Translations under genes and position numbers: made by a program
Assembly: GCF_000304475.1 (NCBI RefSeq)
Contig: NC_018942.1
Coordinates: 744,001-808,000 of the forward strand
Reading direction: 5' to 3'
Source of the DNA: Kazachstania africana CBS 2517
Taxonomy: Eukaryota > Ascomycota > Saccharomycetes > Saccharomycetales > Saccharomycetaceae
DNA length: 64,000 nucleotides
Part shown: positions 39,131 to 48,784 of the stretch, one piece after another
Layout: every line of letters begins with the position of its first letter
Numbering within the stretch: the first letter of the stretch is position 1
The notes under the pieces: model-generated
Told to the model about the DNA's origin: nothing
Databases searched by the model: none
Seen by the model: the letters and a program-made list of their open reading frames with translations, nothing else

Positions 39131-40120
39131 ATGTCCTTACCGTTAAATAAAGACACACTCTCTAAATTCAGAGCAATTAAAACTTTTAGACTGTCAGAAA
39201 AGGAAGTTGCTCCAGTGACTTCATTGAATTTTGATGATCATGGTAAATATCTGTTGACTGCTTCCGCAAATGATAATATGCACATATATGATGCAATATC
39301 GTGCAAGTTTCTGAATACGATAGGTTCCAAGAAATATGGATGTCATTCTGCAAAGTTCACTCACGCTCAAAATGAATGTATCTATTCCTCAACCATGAAA
39401 TCTTTCGATATCAGACATTTAAACCTTGAAACGAACCAATATTTGAGATATTTTGCAGGACACGGTGCTTTAGTACACGACTTACAAATGTCTCCTTTGA
39501 ACGATACTTTTCTTTCTGCTTCATACGACGAATCAGTAAGACTTTGGGACCTTAGGTCTTCGAAAGCCCAAGCAATTGTGCCAACTGTGGTACCTAACTG
39601 CATTGCGTACGATCCATCAGGTTTAGTGTTTGCTTTAGGAAATCCAGAATCTATGGAAATTGGATTATACAATTTGAAACAATTAAATAAAGGACCGTTT
39701 AAAGTAATTAAGGTAAATGCTAACGATCACTTCATTTGGAACAAGTTAGAATTCTCTAATAACGGTAAATATCTGCTGGCAGGCTCAGCAATGGGCAAAC
39801 ATCTTATATTTGACTCATTTTCTGGTGATCAACTTTTCGAATTAAACGGTACAAGAGCATTTCCACCAAGAGAGTTCATTGACACTGGTTCAGTTTGTTT
39901 CACTCCTGATGGAAATTACACTGTTGGTACAGATTATGATGGAAAAATAGCATTTTGGAACCACAGTGATGTTATAAGTAATAAAACGCTGAAGCCATGT
40001 GGTTCCATAGTCGCTGCACCTGAGTCATGTCCGAGGACAATTGCATTTAATCCAAAATATTCCATGTTTGTAACTGCCGATGAAAATGTCGATTTCTACG
40101 TTTATGAGCATGACGTATGA
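39131..40120 (+). CDS. SWD2: WD-repeat subunit of COMPASS and the cleavage/polyadenylation factor
   Basis: A 329-residue WD40 protein of the same length as S. cerevisiae Swd2. Repeats such as TASANDNMHIYD, SASYDESVRLWDLRSS and VGTDYDGKIAFWN are visible. Swd2 links H2B ubiquitination to H3K4 methylation in Set1/COMPASS and is also in APT/CPF for snoRNA and mRNA 3' ends. Its stop is only 20 bp from the HCS1 stop on the opposite strand. Confidence 0.95.
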   Translation: MSLPLNKDTLSKFRAIKTFRLSEKEVAPVTSLNFDDHGKYLLTASANDNMHIYDAISCKFLNTIGSKKYGCHSAKFTHAQNECIYSSTMKSFDIRHLNLETNQYLRYFAGHGALVHDLQMSPLNDTFLSASYDESVRLWDLRSSKAQAIVPTVVPNCIAYDPSGLVFALGNPESMEIGLYNLKQLNKGPFKVIKVNANDHFIWNKLEFSNNGKYLLAGSAMGKHLIFDSFSGDQLFELNGTRAFPPREFIDTGSVCFTPDGNYTVGTDYDGKIAFWNHSDVISNKTLKPCGSIVAAPESCPRTIAFNPKYSMFVTADENVDFYVYEHDV

Positions 40121-40140
40121 TTAATATATACATAATTACC

Positions 40141-42168
40141 TTATAAATAATCACCTATATCAGGATATCTAATGTCACTATTCTCTTCACTCCATCTTCC
40201 CCATGAATCTAAATATTTATTACCACTTCTCTGTAAAGTTTCAATATTACCAATAACACATAATTGTTTTTTGGGTCTTGTCATCGCAACGTTCAATCTT
40301 CTTTCATCTTTTAAAAACCCAACTTCAAATTTTTCATTACTTCTGACCAATGAAAATATTATCACTTCTTTCTCTCTCCCTTGGAACCCATCTACCGTCG
40401 AAATTTCAATAGTAGGATATTTATCACTTATTGTTTTCTTTAATAGTGCTACTTGGGCACTATAAGGTGAAATAATTCCAATGGCATGCTCTGGTATATT
40501 ACTCTCTATAAGCTTTTTTACGTGATCCATCGCAATCAATGCTTCATTTTCATTAAATTTTGATTGAAAAATAGTCGAAGTTTCCTCTTCAGTGCTTTCA
40601 AGAAAGTCATCACCTTGAGTATCGTACCATATCAAAGGCAAATTCGTTTCATCATTGGCATCAACTCCTGGTATATCACTAAGTAACTTATCTCGGACGG
40701 AATCATCCGCCAGAAGTTTCCCATCATACATTTGAACAGACGAAAAAGTCATTATATTTTCATTCATTCTATATTGCACATTAAGAAGTTTTCTGAATTG
40801 GTCACCATATATTTCTACTAATCGATCAAATAAAGTCTTTTCCAATTTCGATTGTATCTTTACATCATCTTCTGTTTTTACAGTTGGTGGAAGTTGTTTA
40901 TTGTCGCCGGCCAATATTAATCTTTTCATATTTGATTTATAGTGAGAAATTAAAGGAATCCAACATTGCGGTTCCATAGATTGGGAAACTTCATCAATAA
41001 TCAAAGTATCAAATAGTTTTTCTGTCGAATTATAAATATTGCATAATTCTTTACTACTGGAACCATGTAACGTAGAAACAATAACTTTTGCACCTAAAAT
41101 TAATTCATCAATAACTTTCTTCTCTTTCACTCTTAGTTCTTTTCTCAAAAGTTTTACTTCATTCCATGCTTCTTTTCTTTCTTTATAGCTCTTGATTTTT
41201 CTAATACTTGATATGGTTCTATCAATTTCGTGGTAAATATCTTTCACAATGGCACCAGCATCTGAATTTTTACTCAAGATATCTAATGAATGTGATAGAT
41301 TAGCCTCTAATAACCTTGCCGGATGACCGATTCTTAATAAAAGATTACCTGGTAATACTTTTGCTAACCTTTCTAGTATTGTGTCCACAGCAATATTTGA
41401 TGGCCCACATACAAGGACTCGTTCACCACGCTTAACCAGCTGCTGAATAATTTCAATTATTGTGTAAGTTTTCCCCGTACCAGGTGGTCCATGAATAATT
41501 GAAATTTCATTATCGATAGAGAATTTTATGGCGTCTCTTTGAGATTCATTCAAATTAGGATTGTGGAACTGTATAGTGTCACCTGAAACCCTTGGAATGA
41601 AAGTTGCTCCATTCAATAAAAATTGTATGATTTTATTTGATGGAATTGAATCAAATTCTTGTAATTTTCTCATTGTAGACTCCATTCTCTTGTACGTTAT
41701 TGTATTTGCAGTCTTCAAAATATGCAACCTTGAATATGAATATAGTTTGGTGGCATTTTGTTCTTCCTTTTCATCGACAGTGACTGTGATTTGTTGAGAT
41801 GTGATACGATATACTACACCAGTGCATTGGGAATCAGGATCATTGGTGGATTCTTGATTCTTTGAATGTTTTTTCTTTTGAGAGGATGACGCATTTTTAG
41901 ATGATGGTTTTATAATAACAATATCACCTACCTTGATATCACCTCTGTTAATTTCATCGTCAATGGCATTATCAGGAGCCAATTCCACGTACAGCTTACC
42001 GGCTAGACCTGTTCTTATATTTTCCAAGGTCAAATTATTGATTGCTAAACCTGTGGAGACAAGTTTTTTTAATGGTAACGTATTTAGCAGAGTAACAGTT
42101 TGTTCGACATCTTGGTCTCTTTCATGGGATATGCACTGCAGGAATGACTCTGCCAATTCCTTATGCAT
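40141..42168 (-). CDS. HCS1: DNA helicase A, SF1 Upf1-like family
   Basis: A 675-residue helicase starting at ATG 42168. The Walker A motif GPPGTGKT is at 227-234, motif II reads LIIDEVSQSMEP, motif III LAGDNKQLPPT, and motifs V/VI STVDGFQGREKEV and LNVAMTRPKK. An N-terminal beta-barrel-like region precedes the helicase core. It is the yeast counterpart of IGHMBP2/SMUBP2, an ATP-dependent 5'-3' helicase copurifying with DNA polymerase alpha in S. cerevisiae. Length matches (683 in S. cerevisiae). Confidence 0.95.
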   Translation of the reverse strand: MHKELAESFLQCISHERDQDVEQTVTLLNTLPLKKLVSTGLAINNLTLENIRTGLAGKLYVELAPDNAIDDEINRGDIKVGDIVIIKPSSKNASSSQKKKHSKNQESTNDPDSQCTGVVYRITSQQITVTVDEKEEQNATKLYSYSRLHILKTANTITYKRMESTMRKLQEFDSIPSNKIIQFLLNGATFIPRVSGDTIQFHNPNLNESQRDAIKFSIDNEISIIHGPPGTGKTYTIIEIIQQLVKRGERVLVCGPSNIAVDTILERLAKVLPGNLLLRIGHPARLLEANLSHSLDILSKNSDAGAIVKDIYHEIDRTISSIRKIKSYKERKEAWNEVKLLRKELRVKEKKVIDELILGAKVIVSTLHGSSSKELCNIYNSTEKLFDTLIIDEVSQSMEPQCWIPLISHYKSNMKRLILAGDNKQLPPTVKTEDDVKIQSKLEKTLFDRLVEIYGDQFRKLLNVQYRMNENIMTFSSVQMYDGKLLADDSVRDKLLSDIPGVDANDETNLPLIWYDTQGDDFLESTEEETSTIFQSKFNENEALIAMDHVKKLIESNIPEHAIGIISPYSAQVALLKKTISDKYPTIEISTVDGFQGREKEVIIFSLVRSNEKFEVGFLKDERRLNVAMTRPKKQLCVIGNIETLQRSGNKYLDSWGRWSEENSDIRYPDIGDYL

Positions 42169-42391
42169 TTCAAATACAGAAACTGCCTTCTATGGTAGGC
42201 TTCTAAATAGTGTTGACTTCGAACAGTACAAGTTCAAGTTTATGATACGCTAAAAAAAAAGAAGAGTTTCTTGAAAATTCCAAAGCTTATTAGTTGGCGA
42301 CAGTTGTAGAATATATATTCGAAGTTATAGAAGTAATAATATTATCGGTACAGTTAGTTTGTGTTCGGACGAATAATATGAATTGATTGAA

Positions 42392-42925
42392 TCACATCAC
42401 GTTCAAAGAGCCAAACTTTTCATCGTAGCCAGGTACTTCCCATTTTCCGTTCTTTACCATTTGTTCTACTTTTTCTTCTATTTCAGGTCTAGCCTTGACC
42501 AATTCATCCACGGTTAATTGATCAAAAGGTCTTGCCTCTTCAATATTTTGTAGTGTTTCATTTAAAGTTTTCAATTCTTGAGATACGAGTAACTCAGTTT
42601 CTTTAGCATTTTCTAGGGCGTGTTTTTCAAATAATTGAATGGTAGAAATTTGTTTGCTTATGTCGATAGTGACAGGTTTATAAGAATTATAAAATGACTC
42701 AATTTTGCTCACAATATCCTTATTATTGAGTATACTTTTATAATGATCGAAATTGACAGTTTTTGGCTGTTGTTCTAGTTCTAATAGCTTTCTTCTAGCT
42801 TCATCATTTCTCTTTTTGAAACTTGACAGTTGAGTAGCTGTCTTACCGGTCAATTTCAATGAAGAAATCACTTTTGCCCAATCCAATTTATTCGAGGCGG
42901 ACTTAGCTAATAATGCAGAGGGCAT
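42392..42925 (-). CDS. ATP7: ATP synthase stator subunit d
   Basis: A 177-residue protein starting at ATG 42925 with the subunit-d signature (ALLAKSASNKLDWAKVISSLKLTGKTATQLSSFKKRNDEARRKL, broken here for description only at residues 4-47). It is largely helical and ends in the conserved GKWEVPGYDEKFGSLNVM. It forms part of the peripheral stalk of mitochondrial F1Fo ATP synthase. Divergent from PUT3, with CACGTG and TTAGGGTT clusters between. Confidence 0.95.
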   Translation of the reverse strand: MPSALLAKSASNKLDWAKVISSLKLTGKTATQLSSFKKRNDEARRKLLELEQQPKTVNFDHYKSILNNKDIVSKIESFYNSYKPVTIDISKQISTIQLFEKHALENAKETELLVSQELKTLNETLQNIEEARPFDQLTVDELVKARPEIEEKVEQMVKNGKWEVPGYDEKFGSLNVM

Positions 42926-43523
42926 AGTTTATATCAGTTTAAATTTCTGTTTGGTATATTAGAAATTGGGTTGACTGTAGACGCTTTTATTTACAACGGG
43001 ACGGTGGACTTAGTCAATAACTCTTGAAGTAAATAGTTTTATTGAAAGGCTTTCTTTTCCTTAGAATCCATTTCTAATTCGTTGGGACCCTCGAAAGCGT
43101 CTCTCCCATTAAAAAGTGCCTCTAGGCCAATAGAGAAACTCAGAAAAAGAAGAATATTTTTGAAAATTTCTGGTCACGTGATAATTCAGTTCACGTGATC
43201 ATTATAGAGCACGTGATTCGGAAGTCTTTTTTAGGGTTTCTTAGGGTTTAATGTATCTTTTCTCTTTGATCTTTTAAGTGGGCTGGGTGTTATCAGAATC
43301 AATAAATTTAAAGGTATAATTAATATGAGATAGAGGTGATAATGATGGAACATTTTGGTTTATGATCTGATCTGTTTGAAAGATGATAGCAACTGTATTG
43401 AATCTGGATACCCCATATTATTAATTTACGAAAGCAGCTTTACTGAAGGAAACTATTCCTCTAAAGTTAAAGGACTTCAACCATTGTACGAGAAATCTGA
43501 TACATTTTTGAGATACATTCACT
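42926..43523. promoter_or_regulatory. ATP7/PUT3 divergent promoter with three CACGTG and two TTAGGGTT motifs
   Basis: CACGTGAT-type E-boxes lie at 43175-43180, 43192-43197 and 43210-43215 (steps of 17 and 18 bp). Two TTAGGGTT motifs follow at 43231-43238 and 43241-43248, one helical turn apart. These fit Cbf1 and Tbf1 sites respectively. The rest (43250-43520) shows no gene. Confidence 0.65.
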
Positions 43524-45980
43524 ATGCATGATCATGATAAGGTTATCTACTCAGAAAATAGTGATACTAATACCCAATCCAAAATTGACAAAACGAAAAA
43601 ACAAAAGAGACAACAAATTGCATGTTTAGAATGTAGGAAAAGACACATTAAATGTCCTAATGGGAATCCATGTTTCAAATGTTTGAAGAATAATTTAAAA
43701 TGTGAATATATTGAGCCCTCAAGGAAAATTGTCATTTCTATGAAATACTTATCCAATTTGCAAGATAGTCTAGTCGATCTAAAACGTGAAAACGTCAGAT
43801 TACAATCACTGATCTCAAAATCAGGTGATAATAATAGCAATAATAATAACAATAATAATAATAATAATAATAATAATGGTAACGATAATGGATCATGTTT
43901 ATTGCCAAAAAATGATGATGAAGACGATGAAAATGAATCTCAATGGATATTAGAAAGTGAGGATTATGACATAAATGAACAAGAAATAGTTTCGTCCTTT
44001 GCACAAAGAAGTGGCAGAATTCTTGAATCTTCTGCCGGTCAAACTTCATTTGTAGGATCTTCTTCAATGACTTTGTTTGGTTTGGAAATCCAATCACTAA
44101 TCTCAAAATACATTTCAAATAAAAATTTTAGACCACTACCAGTAATTAAACAAAATGTGCTCGACAATAGTGCGATACCAAATTCGTTACCGATACAAAA
44201 GATACACAAGATTAGTGATCAAAGTTTTCAAATTCTGACTAATTCTTCAACACTTTTACAGGTTAATTTGCCGGGTTATTCATATTCTATGCTTCTGATA
44301 GATACATTTCTGTCTTATAATGACGGTTGTTTTTACTTTTTCAATGAAGGCATGATAAAAAATGATTTAAAGACACTGTTTATAACCGGAAATTTTATCT
44401 TCCCAAAGGACGACATCTTACAAGCAATATGCTTTTGTAAAATTCTCCTAATATTTGCTATAGGCGAAGTGTACTATGGTTTAAATGAATCAAAACAAAA
44501 GGATCAAAATTTACCTGGGTTGAAGTACTTCAAGCAGGCTTCCCAGATTTTTGATTTACTGTTTTCTACAATTAACCTGGAATACGTCACTAAAGAAGGC
44601 GGTATAGAAACATTATTGTTGTATGCCTTCTATTTACAAGTAGCAGATTCTACAGTTTCATCTTATTTCTATTTTGGTCAGGCTTTAAGGACTTGTTTGA
44701 TTTTGGGACTACATGTAGACTCACAGAGTGATTCAATAGATAGATTCAAATTAGAACATCATAGAAGATTATGGTGGACTGTTTATATGTTTGAAAGAAT
44801 GCTCAGTAGTAAGGCTGGTTTACCATTATCTTTTACTGATAATACAATATCCACTGAATTACCAAATGATTTCGATATGTCTAATCCTCCAAATGAGTGC
44901 GAACATTATATCTTTCCTAAAGCAGAATATATCTCAAGTTGTGTTAAAATTGTGAGGGTGAATGCAAATATTTTGAGTCAATTATACCAACGACAACCGA
45001 AACATAACATTTTACCAGTTTTACAAAAGATAATGAAGAATTTGTCATCATGGAGAAATGAATTGAGTGACAACTTACAAGTCGATTTTAATTTAAATGA
45101 TGGTAACGAAAATTTCAGAATATCAAGATTTCATGTAAATATGTTTACAGAATATTTCCAGGGAATTAATCTTGCCATTCGACCTTTGTTATTTCATTTC
45201 TTTTCAATTCAAATGAAAACATTCAAGAATGAAAAAAACAAATCGTATCTAAATTTATCGAACTATTCAGATTCAATGACAACATTATTGAATTACTCAT
45301 TACAGGCATCGATCAATACAATAAGATCTCTTTGGGCGTTAATGAAAGATAAAATGGTGGCATTGTTTGGATACATGGACAGGGAGTATCTCTTTACGTC
45401 GTCGTGCACATTATTATTATTTAATGCTACATTTGGTATCCATGAACAAACAAATAAATATATTGATTCCGCACTAGTGATTTTTGCAAAGATGAAAAAT
45501 TTAGGCAATAACCCTGCTGTATTGAGAAGGGCACAATTACTGACATTGATGATTAATTTGGACTTCCATGGGTTGATGAAAGATTTGATAGTAAGACATA
45601 CTACAGAAGATGAATTTATGGGTACTAATTCAGCAGATGGAAATTCACAATTCGATATGCCGATTAATGAACTAGATGTACTATTTAATAGTAATAGCGG
45701 CGTCAATATTATCAGTAGTATCGGCGAACAATTTAATTTGAGTAAAAATGGCAACAAAATCATAGAAAAAAATGTTGATCAATTGGATCCTATCAAGAAT
45801 AATCTCGATAATGATGAATTATCGAGCATTTTAGATAATCTGAATCAAAAGGATAATAAATTGTGGAAAGAGATTTCAGATCAAGCAATGTGGTTAGGTC
45901 AGACCATGGACCCCACTGCAGCTGCAGGAACGGAGATTGATTTTGGAGAATTCTTTTTAGATAGTCCATTCAGTAAATAA
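43524..45980 (+). CDS. PUT3: Zn2Cys6 activator of proline utilisation
   Basis: An 818-residue zinc-cluster factor. The cluster is at C34, C37, C44, C50, C53 and C60 (ACLECRKRHIKCPNGNPCFKC), followed by a linker and a dimerisation coiled coil (MKYLSNLQDSLVDLKRENVRL). A poly-Asn tract lies at about 100-118. The segment SSFAQRSGR...SSSMTLFGLEIQSL and then FRPLP is diagnostic of Put3. In S. cerevisiae Put3 binds CGG-N10-CCG constitutively and activates PUT1/PUT2 when proline is present. Shorter than S. cerevisiae Put3 (979 aa). The acidic C-terminus is a likely activation domain. Confidence 0.95.
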   Translation: MHDHDKVIYSENSDTNTQSKIDKTKKQKRQQIACLECRKRHIKCPNGNPCFKCLKNNLKCEYIEPSRKIVISMKYLSNLQDSLVDLKRENVRLQSLISKSGDNNSNNNNNNNNNNNNNGNDNGSCLLPKNDDEDDENESQWILESEDYDINEQEIVSSFAQRSGRILESSAGQTSFVGSSSMTLFGLEIQSLISKYISNKNFRPLPVIKQNVLDNSAIPNSLPIQKIHKISDQSFQILTNSSTLLQVNLPGYSYSMLLIDTFLSYNDGCFYFFNEGMIKNDLKTLFITGNFIFPKDDILQAICFCKILLIFAIGEVYYGLNESKQKDQNLPGLKYFKQASQIFDLLFSTINLEYVTKEGGIETLLLYAFYLQVADSTVSSYFYFGQALRTCLILGLHVDSQSDSIDRFKLEHHRRLWWTVYMFERMLSSKAGLPLSFTDNTISTELPNDFDMSNPPNECEHYIFPKAEYISSCVKIVRVNANILSQLYQRQPKHNILPVLQKIMKNLSSWRNELSDNLQVDFNLNDGNENFRISRFHVNMFTEYFQGINLAIRPLLFHFFSIQMKTFKNEKNKSYLNLSNYSDSMTTLLNYSLQASINTIRSLWALMKDKMVALFGYMDREYLFTSSCTLLLFNATFGIHEQTNKYIDSALVIFAKMKNLGNNPAVLRRAQLLTLMINLDFHGLMKDLIVRHTTEDEFMGTNSADGNSQFDMPINELDVLFNSNSGVNIISSIGEQFNLSKNGNKIIEKNVDQLDPIKNNLDNDELSSILDNLNQKDNKLWKEISDQAMWLGQTMDPTAAAGTEIDFGEFFLDSPFSK
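43826..43877. repeat. (AAT)n microsatellite in PUT3
   Basis: An AAT/AAC triplet array encoding a run of about 13 Asn between the DNA-binding/dimerisation region and the regulatory domain of Put3. Confidence 0.88.
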
Positions 45981-46078
45981 TGGAATATTTATGTATACAT
46001 TTTTTATATATATGGGAGAAATTTGATGAAGGAGTGAGGAATTATAGTGAAAAATCGTGCTCATATCTTTCGCAATGA

Positions 46079-46594
46079 TTAATAAACAAATTCACCCAGA
46101 TAAGCTTCAGCAACAAATCTAGCTCTTGCATTTAAAAATAATTTCATTTCACTAATTTCTTTATCGACTTCTTCCATAAATTCAATTATAAAATCGACCA
46201 ATTTATCAGTTTTCATGGATTCAGTGTGTTTATTAGTGATAAGAAATGATATGCTGTAGCCCTTAATTGGTGTTCTTCTCAATATGTAGAAAGCTTCAGC
46301 TCTTTGTTCTAAAAATCTAGTAAATTTGTGAACCAAAATCTGTTCAATTTCATCCGATTGTTTGACCATGATATTAACACGAATAGAATTCACACTTGTT
46401 TCAATGAGTACCTGTTCATTTTCGTTACGTGATATATGCATTGGCTGCAATAACAACTCTGCACTTGAATTTGATACCTCCACTTCTGGTCTATTATGTC
46501 TTTCAACTTCTTGAGATGAGAAATTGCTCAATGTGAGTGCTGCCTCTAGCGAGTAACGAACGGCCGTTAAATAAGGACGTAATGATTGTGACAT
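46079..46594 (-). CDS. ARC19: Arp2/3 complex subunit ARPC4
   Basis: A 171-residue protein starting at ATG 46594, the exact ARPC4 length. It is highly conserved throughout ([52 protein letters not shown]). It forms the core dimer of the Arp2/3 actin-nucleating complex at cortical actin patches. In S. cerevisiae URB1 lies between PUT3 and ARC19 and PRP40 lies on its other side; both are missing here. Confidence 0.96.
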   Translation of the reverse strand: MSQSLRPYLTAVRYSLEAALTLSNFSSQEVERHNRPEVEVSNSSAELLLQPMHISRNENEQVLIETSVNSIRVNIMVKQSDEIEQILVHKFTRFLEQRAEAFYILRRTPIKGYSISFLITNKHTESMKTDKLVDFIIEFMEEVDKEISEMKLFLNARARFVAEAYLGEFVY

Positions 46595-47105
46595 GGATGG
46601 TTCGTTGTTATGAGTAAGACAGTTAAATGTTCGAGTTGATGTTCAAATGCCCCTATAGAATTGACTATTTTCTGTTCTTTTTTTTCATATTAGTTGAATG
46701 TATTTTTCAATACGGGAACCATATTTACCCGCATATTGGCTTGAACGACTGACACTTTGTAATGACAGCTATTAGAACCCCAACGGTACGTGTTTTGCTT
46801 TGAAATGGCTGATCATGACCATTGCCGTAATGCTGTGACTTCCGAAGTCTAGTAACTTGAATTTTCTGAAATGTTCTAGCGTGAATGGCGATTGAGAAAT
46901 GGTCCTTGCTAGGATGTTTGTGAGTTTGAGCGACTGGACTTGCGTTTTAATATGCTATTGAATTGAATTGTATTCTTTACTGTACTTTCAGGCTAAATTA
47001 TGCGTTCAATTTGAGCTTAAAATGGCTAAGTAATCGAAATGGATAGTATAAGAACTTTTGTATTTTATATATGGCAGGATGAAACGTATATAGACGTATT
47101 TACAA
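46595..47105. other. ARC19/SEC11 intergenic region, 511 bp
   Basis: Holds the ARC19 promoter and the SEC11 3' flank. A 60-codon + frame at 47,039 runs into SEC11 antisense and is not credible. Nothing else recognised. Confidence 0.5.
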
Positions 47106-47612
47106 TTACTCGCCGCCAACTAGAGAACTTAGAGCTAGTAAACCCAATAGAGCGAATTTTGCATACTTGTTCTCTGACACCCAGATGGTTACGTAACCTA
47201 ACTGTGGGAAGTAGCCCTTAACGGTTCCGACAATATCTTTTTGTTTATTTAGATAGATCTTCTTGTTCGCATATAACGATATATCATTGGCTGCATTGTT
47301 GTCACCTTTAGTTAATAGATACTGTTTTTCGAAGTTTGCACTGTGATGTTCTCTTAAGACTCTATGGACAATTGGAATTTGCTTACCATCCACTTCATAC
47401 ACGACGATATCACCCACATTAGATGCCTGGTTTCTGTTCCAAAGGAACAGAATATCACCTCTTTGGAAAGCAGGCTCCATGGAACCAGAAAGTACCACGA
47501 CAATTGGGGAGTGTGTGTTAGCGACTAAAGAGAGCCCTTGCCAGAACATGTATGCCGATGAGAAAACGAAACATAGGTTCAGTAACTTAGTCAATTCCAG
47601 CCTTAGATTCAT
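47106..47612 (-). CDS. SEC11: Signal peptidase catalytic subunit
   Basis: A 168-residue type II membrane protease starting at ATG 47612. The catalytic Ser44 sits in [13 protein letters not shown], His83 in PIVHRVLRE, and the acidic residue in [10 protein letters not shown] (about 104-110). One N-terminal membrane helix (about 15-33) precedes the lumenal domain, and there is a C-terminal hydrophobic tail. It cleaves signal peptides in the ER. S. cerevisiae SEC11 is YIR022W on chromosome IX; its placement between ARC19 and CCE1 points to alternative WGD-copy retention. Confidence 0.95.
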   Translation of the reverse strand: MNLRLELTKLLNLCFVFSSAYMFWQGLSLVANTHSPIVVVLSGSMEPAFQRGDILFLWNRNQASNVGDIVVYEVDGKQIPIVHRVLREHHSANFEKQYLLTKGDNNAANDISLYANKKIYLNKQKDIVGTVKGYFPQLGYVTIWVSENKYAKFALLGLLALSSLVGGE

Positions 47613-47755
47613 TGTTACGTGGTTTGTATTTTTAGTTGCGAGCCTCTAACTGTCCACCGTTTTGAACTATTGATTGCTTTATTTTTTTTTTTGCTTGTCA
47701 TGAAAAATATATATATACGTATATAAAAGACTATATGAGATGCTGTGAAATAACA

Positions 47756-48649
47756 TTATTGCAATAACTTCTGCTGCAAATGGGTCTGTTTGGCGGATTT
47801 TTCTATGCAATAGTCAGTTAATAGTGTTGAGAGTGTCTTTATATCGTCATGAATATTATCGTCTATCATTTTTTTGATTTCTAAATGAGTTTGAAACCAT
47901 GTTGACCAACTGAGACCATGTAGGAAACAATCGGCAAGATCATCATCTTTTCTTGGACCATTACCGTTTTGTTCACTTAATTGGAGCCAGTCGTAAATTT
48001 TTTTCTTCGATTGATCTATTTGAAAGTCATGAGAAACTAAATTTGAAAGTATGAATTTTTTCGCTACTTTAATTCTTGCAGTTTTCGAATTAATTGAATT
48101 ATTAAGGTCACCACACCAGAATTTTGTCATTCTTGAAGGATCAGAAGACTGAACCTGATAGTAGTCACTTGTCAAATGATTGAAAAGGACATGTTCCAAT
48201 ATATTTACTTTTATAATTTGGTTAGATATGAATTTTGAAGACACCGTTCTTGTTCTTTGTCTCTCTAATGTAATCAAATCAATGTGATCATTCGTATTTA
48301 TTACTTTCTTCGATATGAATTCAACTATATTGTGAGTCTCTTCTGGTGATAATGAACCCGTATTATCTGAAGGCAATTGTAATTTATTCCATTGGTTTAG
48401 CTTGATCTTTTCACCAATATGAAATGTTGCATATGCAAAATTGGAGATACCATTATCTATAGATATGATAGTGCTCCGATTACCATTATTTTGTAGTCTT
48501 GACAGTAGATTTAATTGCGATATGATATTTGTGGCTTTAACCAACTTTGTCGTTCCAGTCGGCGATCCGATTAAATTAGATAACAATTTCAATGCATTTG
48601 AGTTTAAATTGTTACAAATCGATTGAAGGATTCTTGTATTTTTTGTCAT
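47756..48649 (-). CDS. CCE1: Mitochondrial Holliday-junction resolvase
   Basis: A 297-residue RNase H-fold resolvase starting at ATG 48649. Visible are the first catalytic motif ISIDNGISNFAYA, the second LITLERQRTRTVSSKF and the C-terminal acidic motif RKDDDLADCFLHGLSW. The N-terminal 40 residues resemble a SAP-like segment (LLSNLIGSPTGTTKLVKA). It resolves four-way junctions in mitochondrial DNA. Shorter than S. cerevisiae Cce1 (353 aa), with the conserved core complete. This is the last gene of the YKL025-YKL011 block. Confidence 0.93.
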   Translation of the reverse strand: MTKNTRILQSICNNLNSNALKLLSNLIGSPTGTTKLVKATNIISQLNLLSRLQNNGNRSTIISIDNGISNFAYATFHIGEKIKLNQWNKLQLPSDNTGSLSPEETHNIVEFISKKVINTNDHIDLITLERQRTRTVSSKFISNQIIKVNILEHVLFNHLTSDYYQVQSSDPSRMTKFWCGDLNNSINSKTARIKVAKKFILSNLVSHDFQIDQSKKKIYDWLQLSEQNGNGPRKDDDLADCFLHGLSWSTWFQTHLEIKKMIDDNIHDDIKTLSTLLTDYCIEKSAKQTHLQQKLLQ

Positions 48650-48784
48650 TTGAACTTGTTTATACCATATGTCTGGATCTTATTTTTCCACAAGCTAAAA
48701 AAAAAAAGTATTTATATTAATTTATTATTAAGTATTAGATTTGGTTATAAAGTTTGATACATCCTATATAATATTAGAATAAGA

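Noticed and set aside
43175..43260. Point centromere suggested by the CACGTG motifs
   Set aside because: No long AT-rich CDEII-like stretch and no CDEIII-like TTCCGAA element follow at the required distance.
43330..43420. C/D snoRNA downstream of the CACGTG/TTAGGGTT cluster before PUT3
   Set aside because: ATGATGG and CTGA-like boxes are present, but box spacing is poor, there is no terminal stem and no rRNA complementarity that I recognise.
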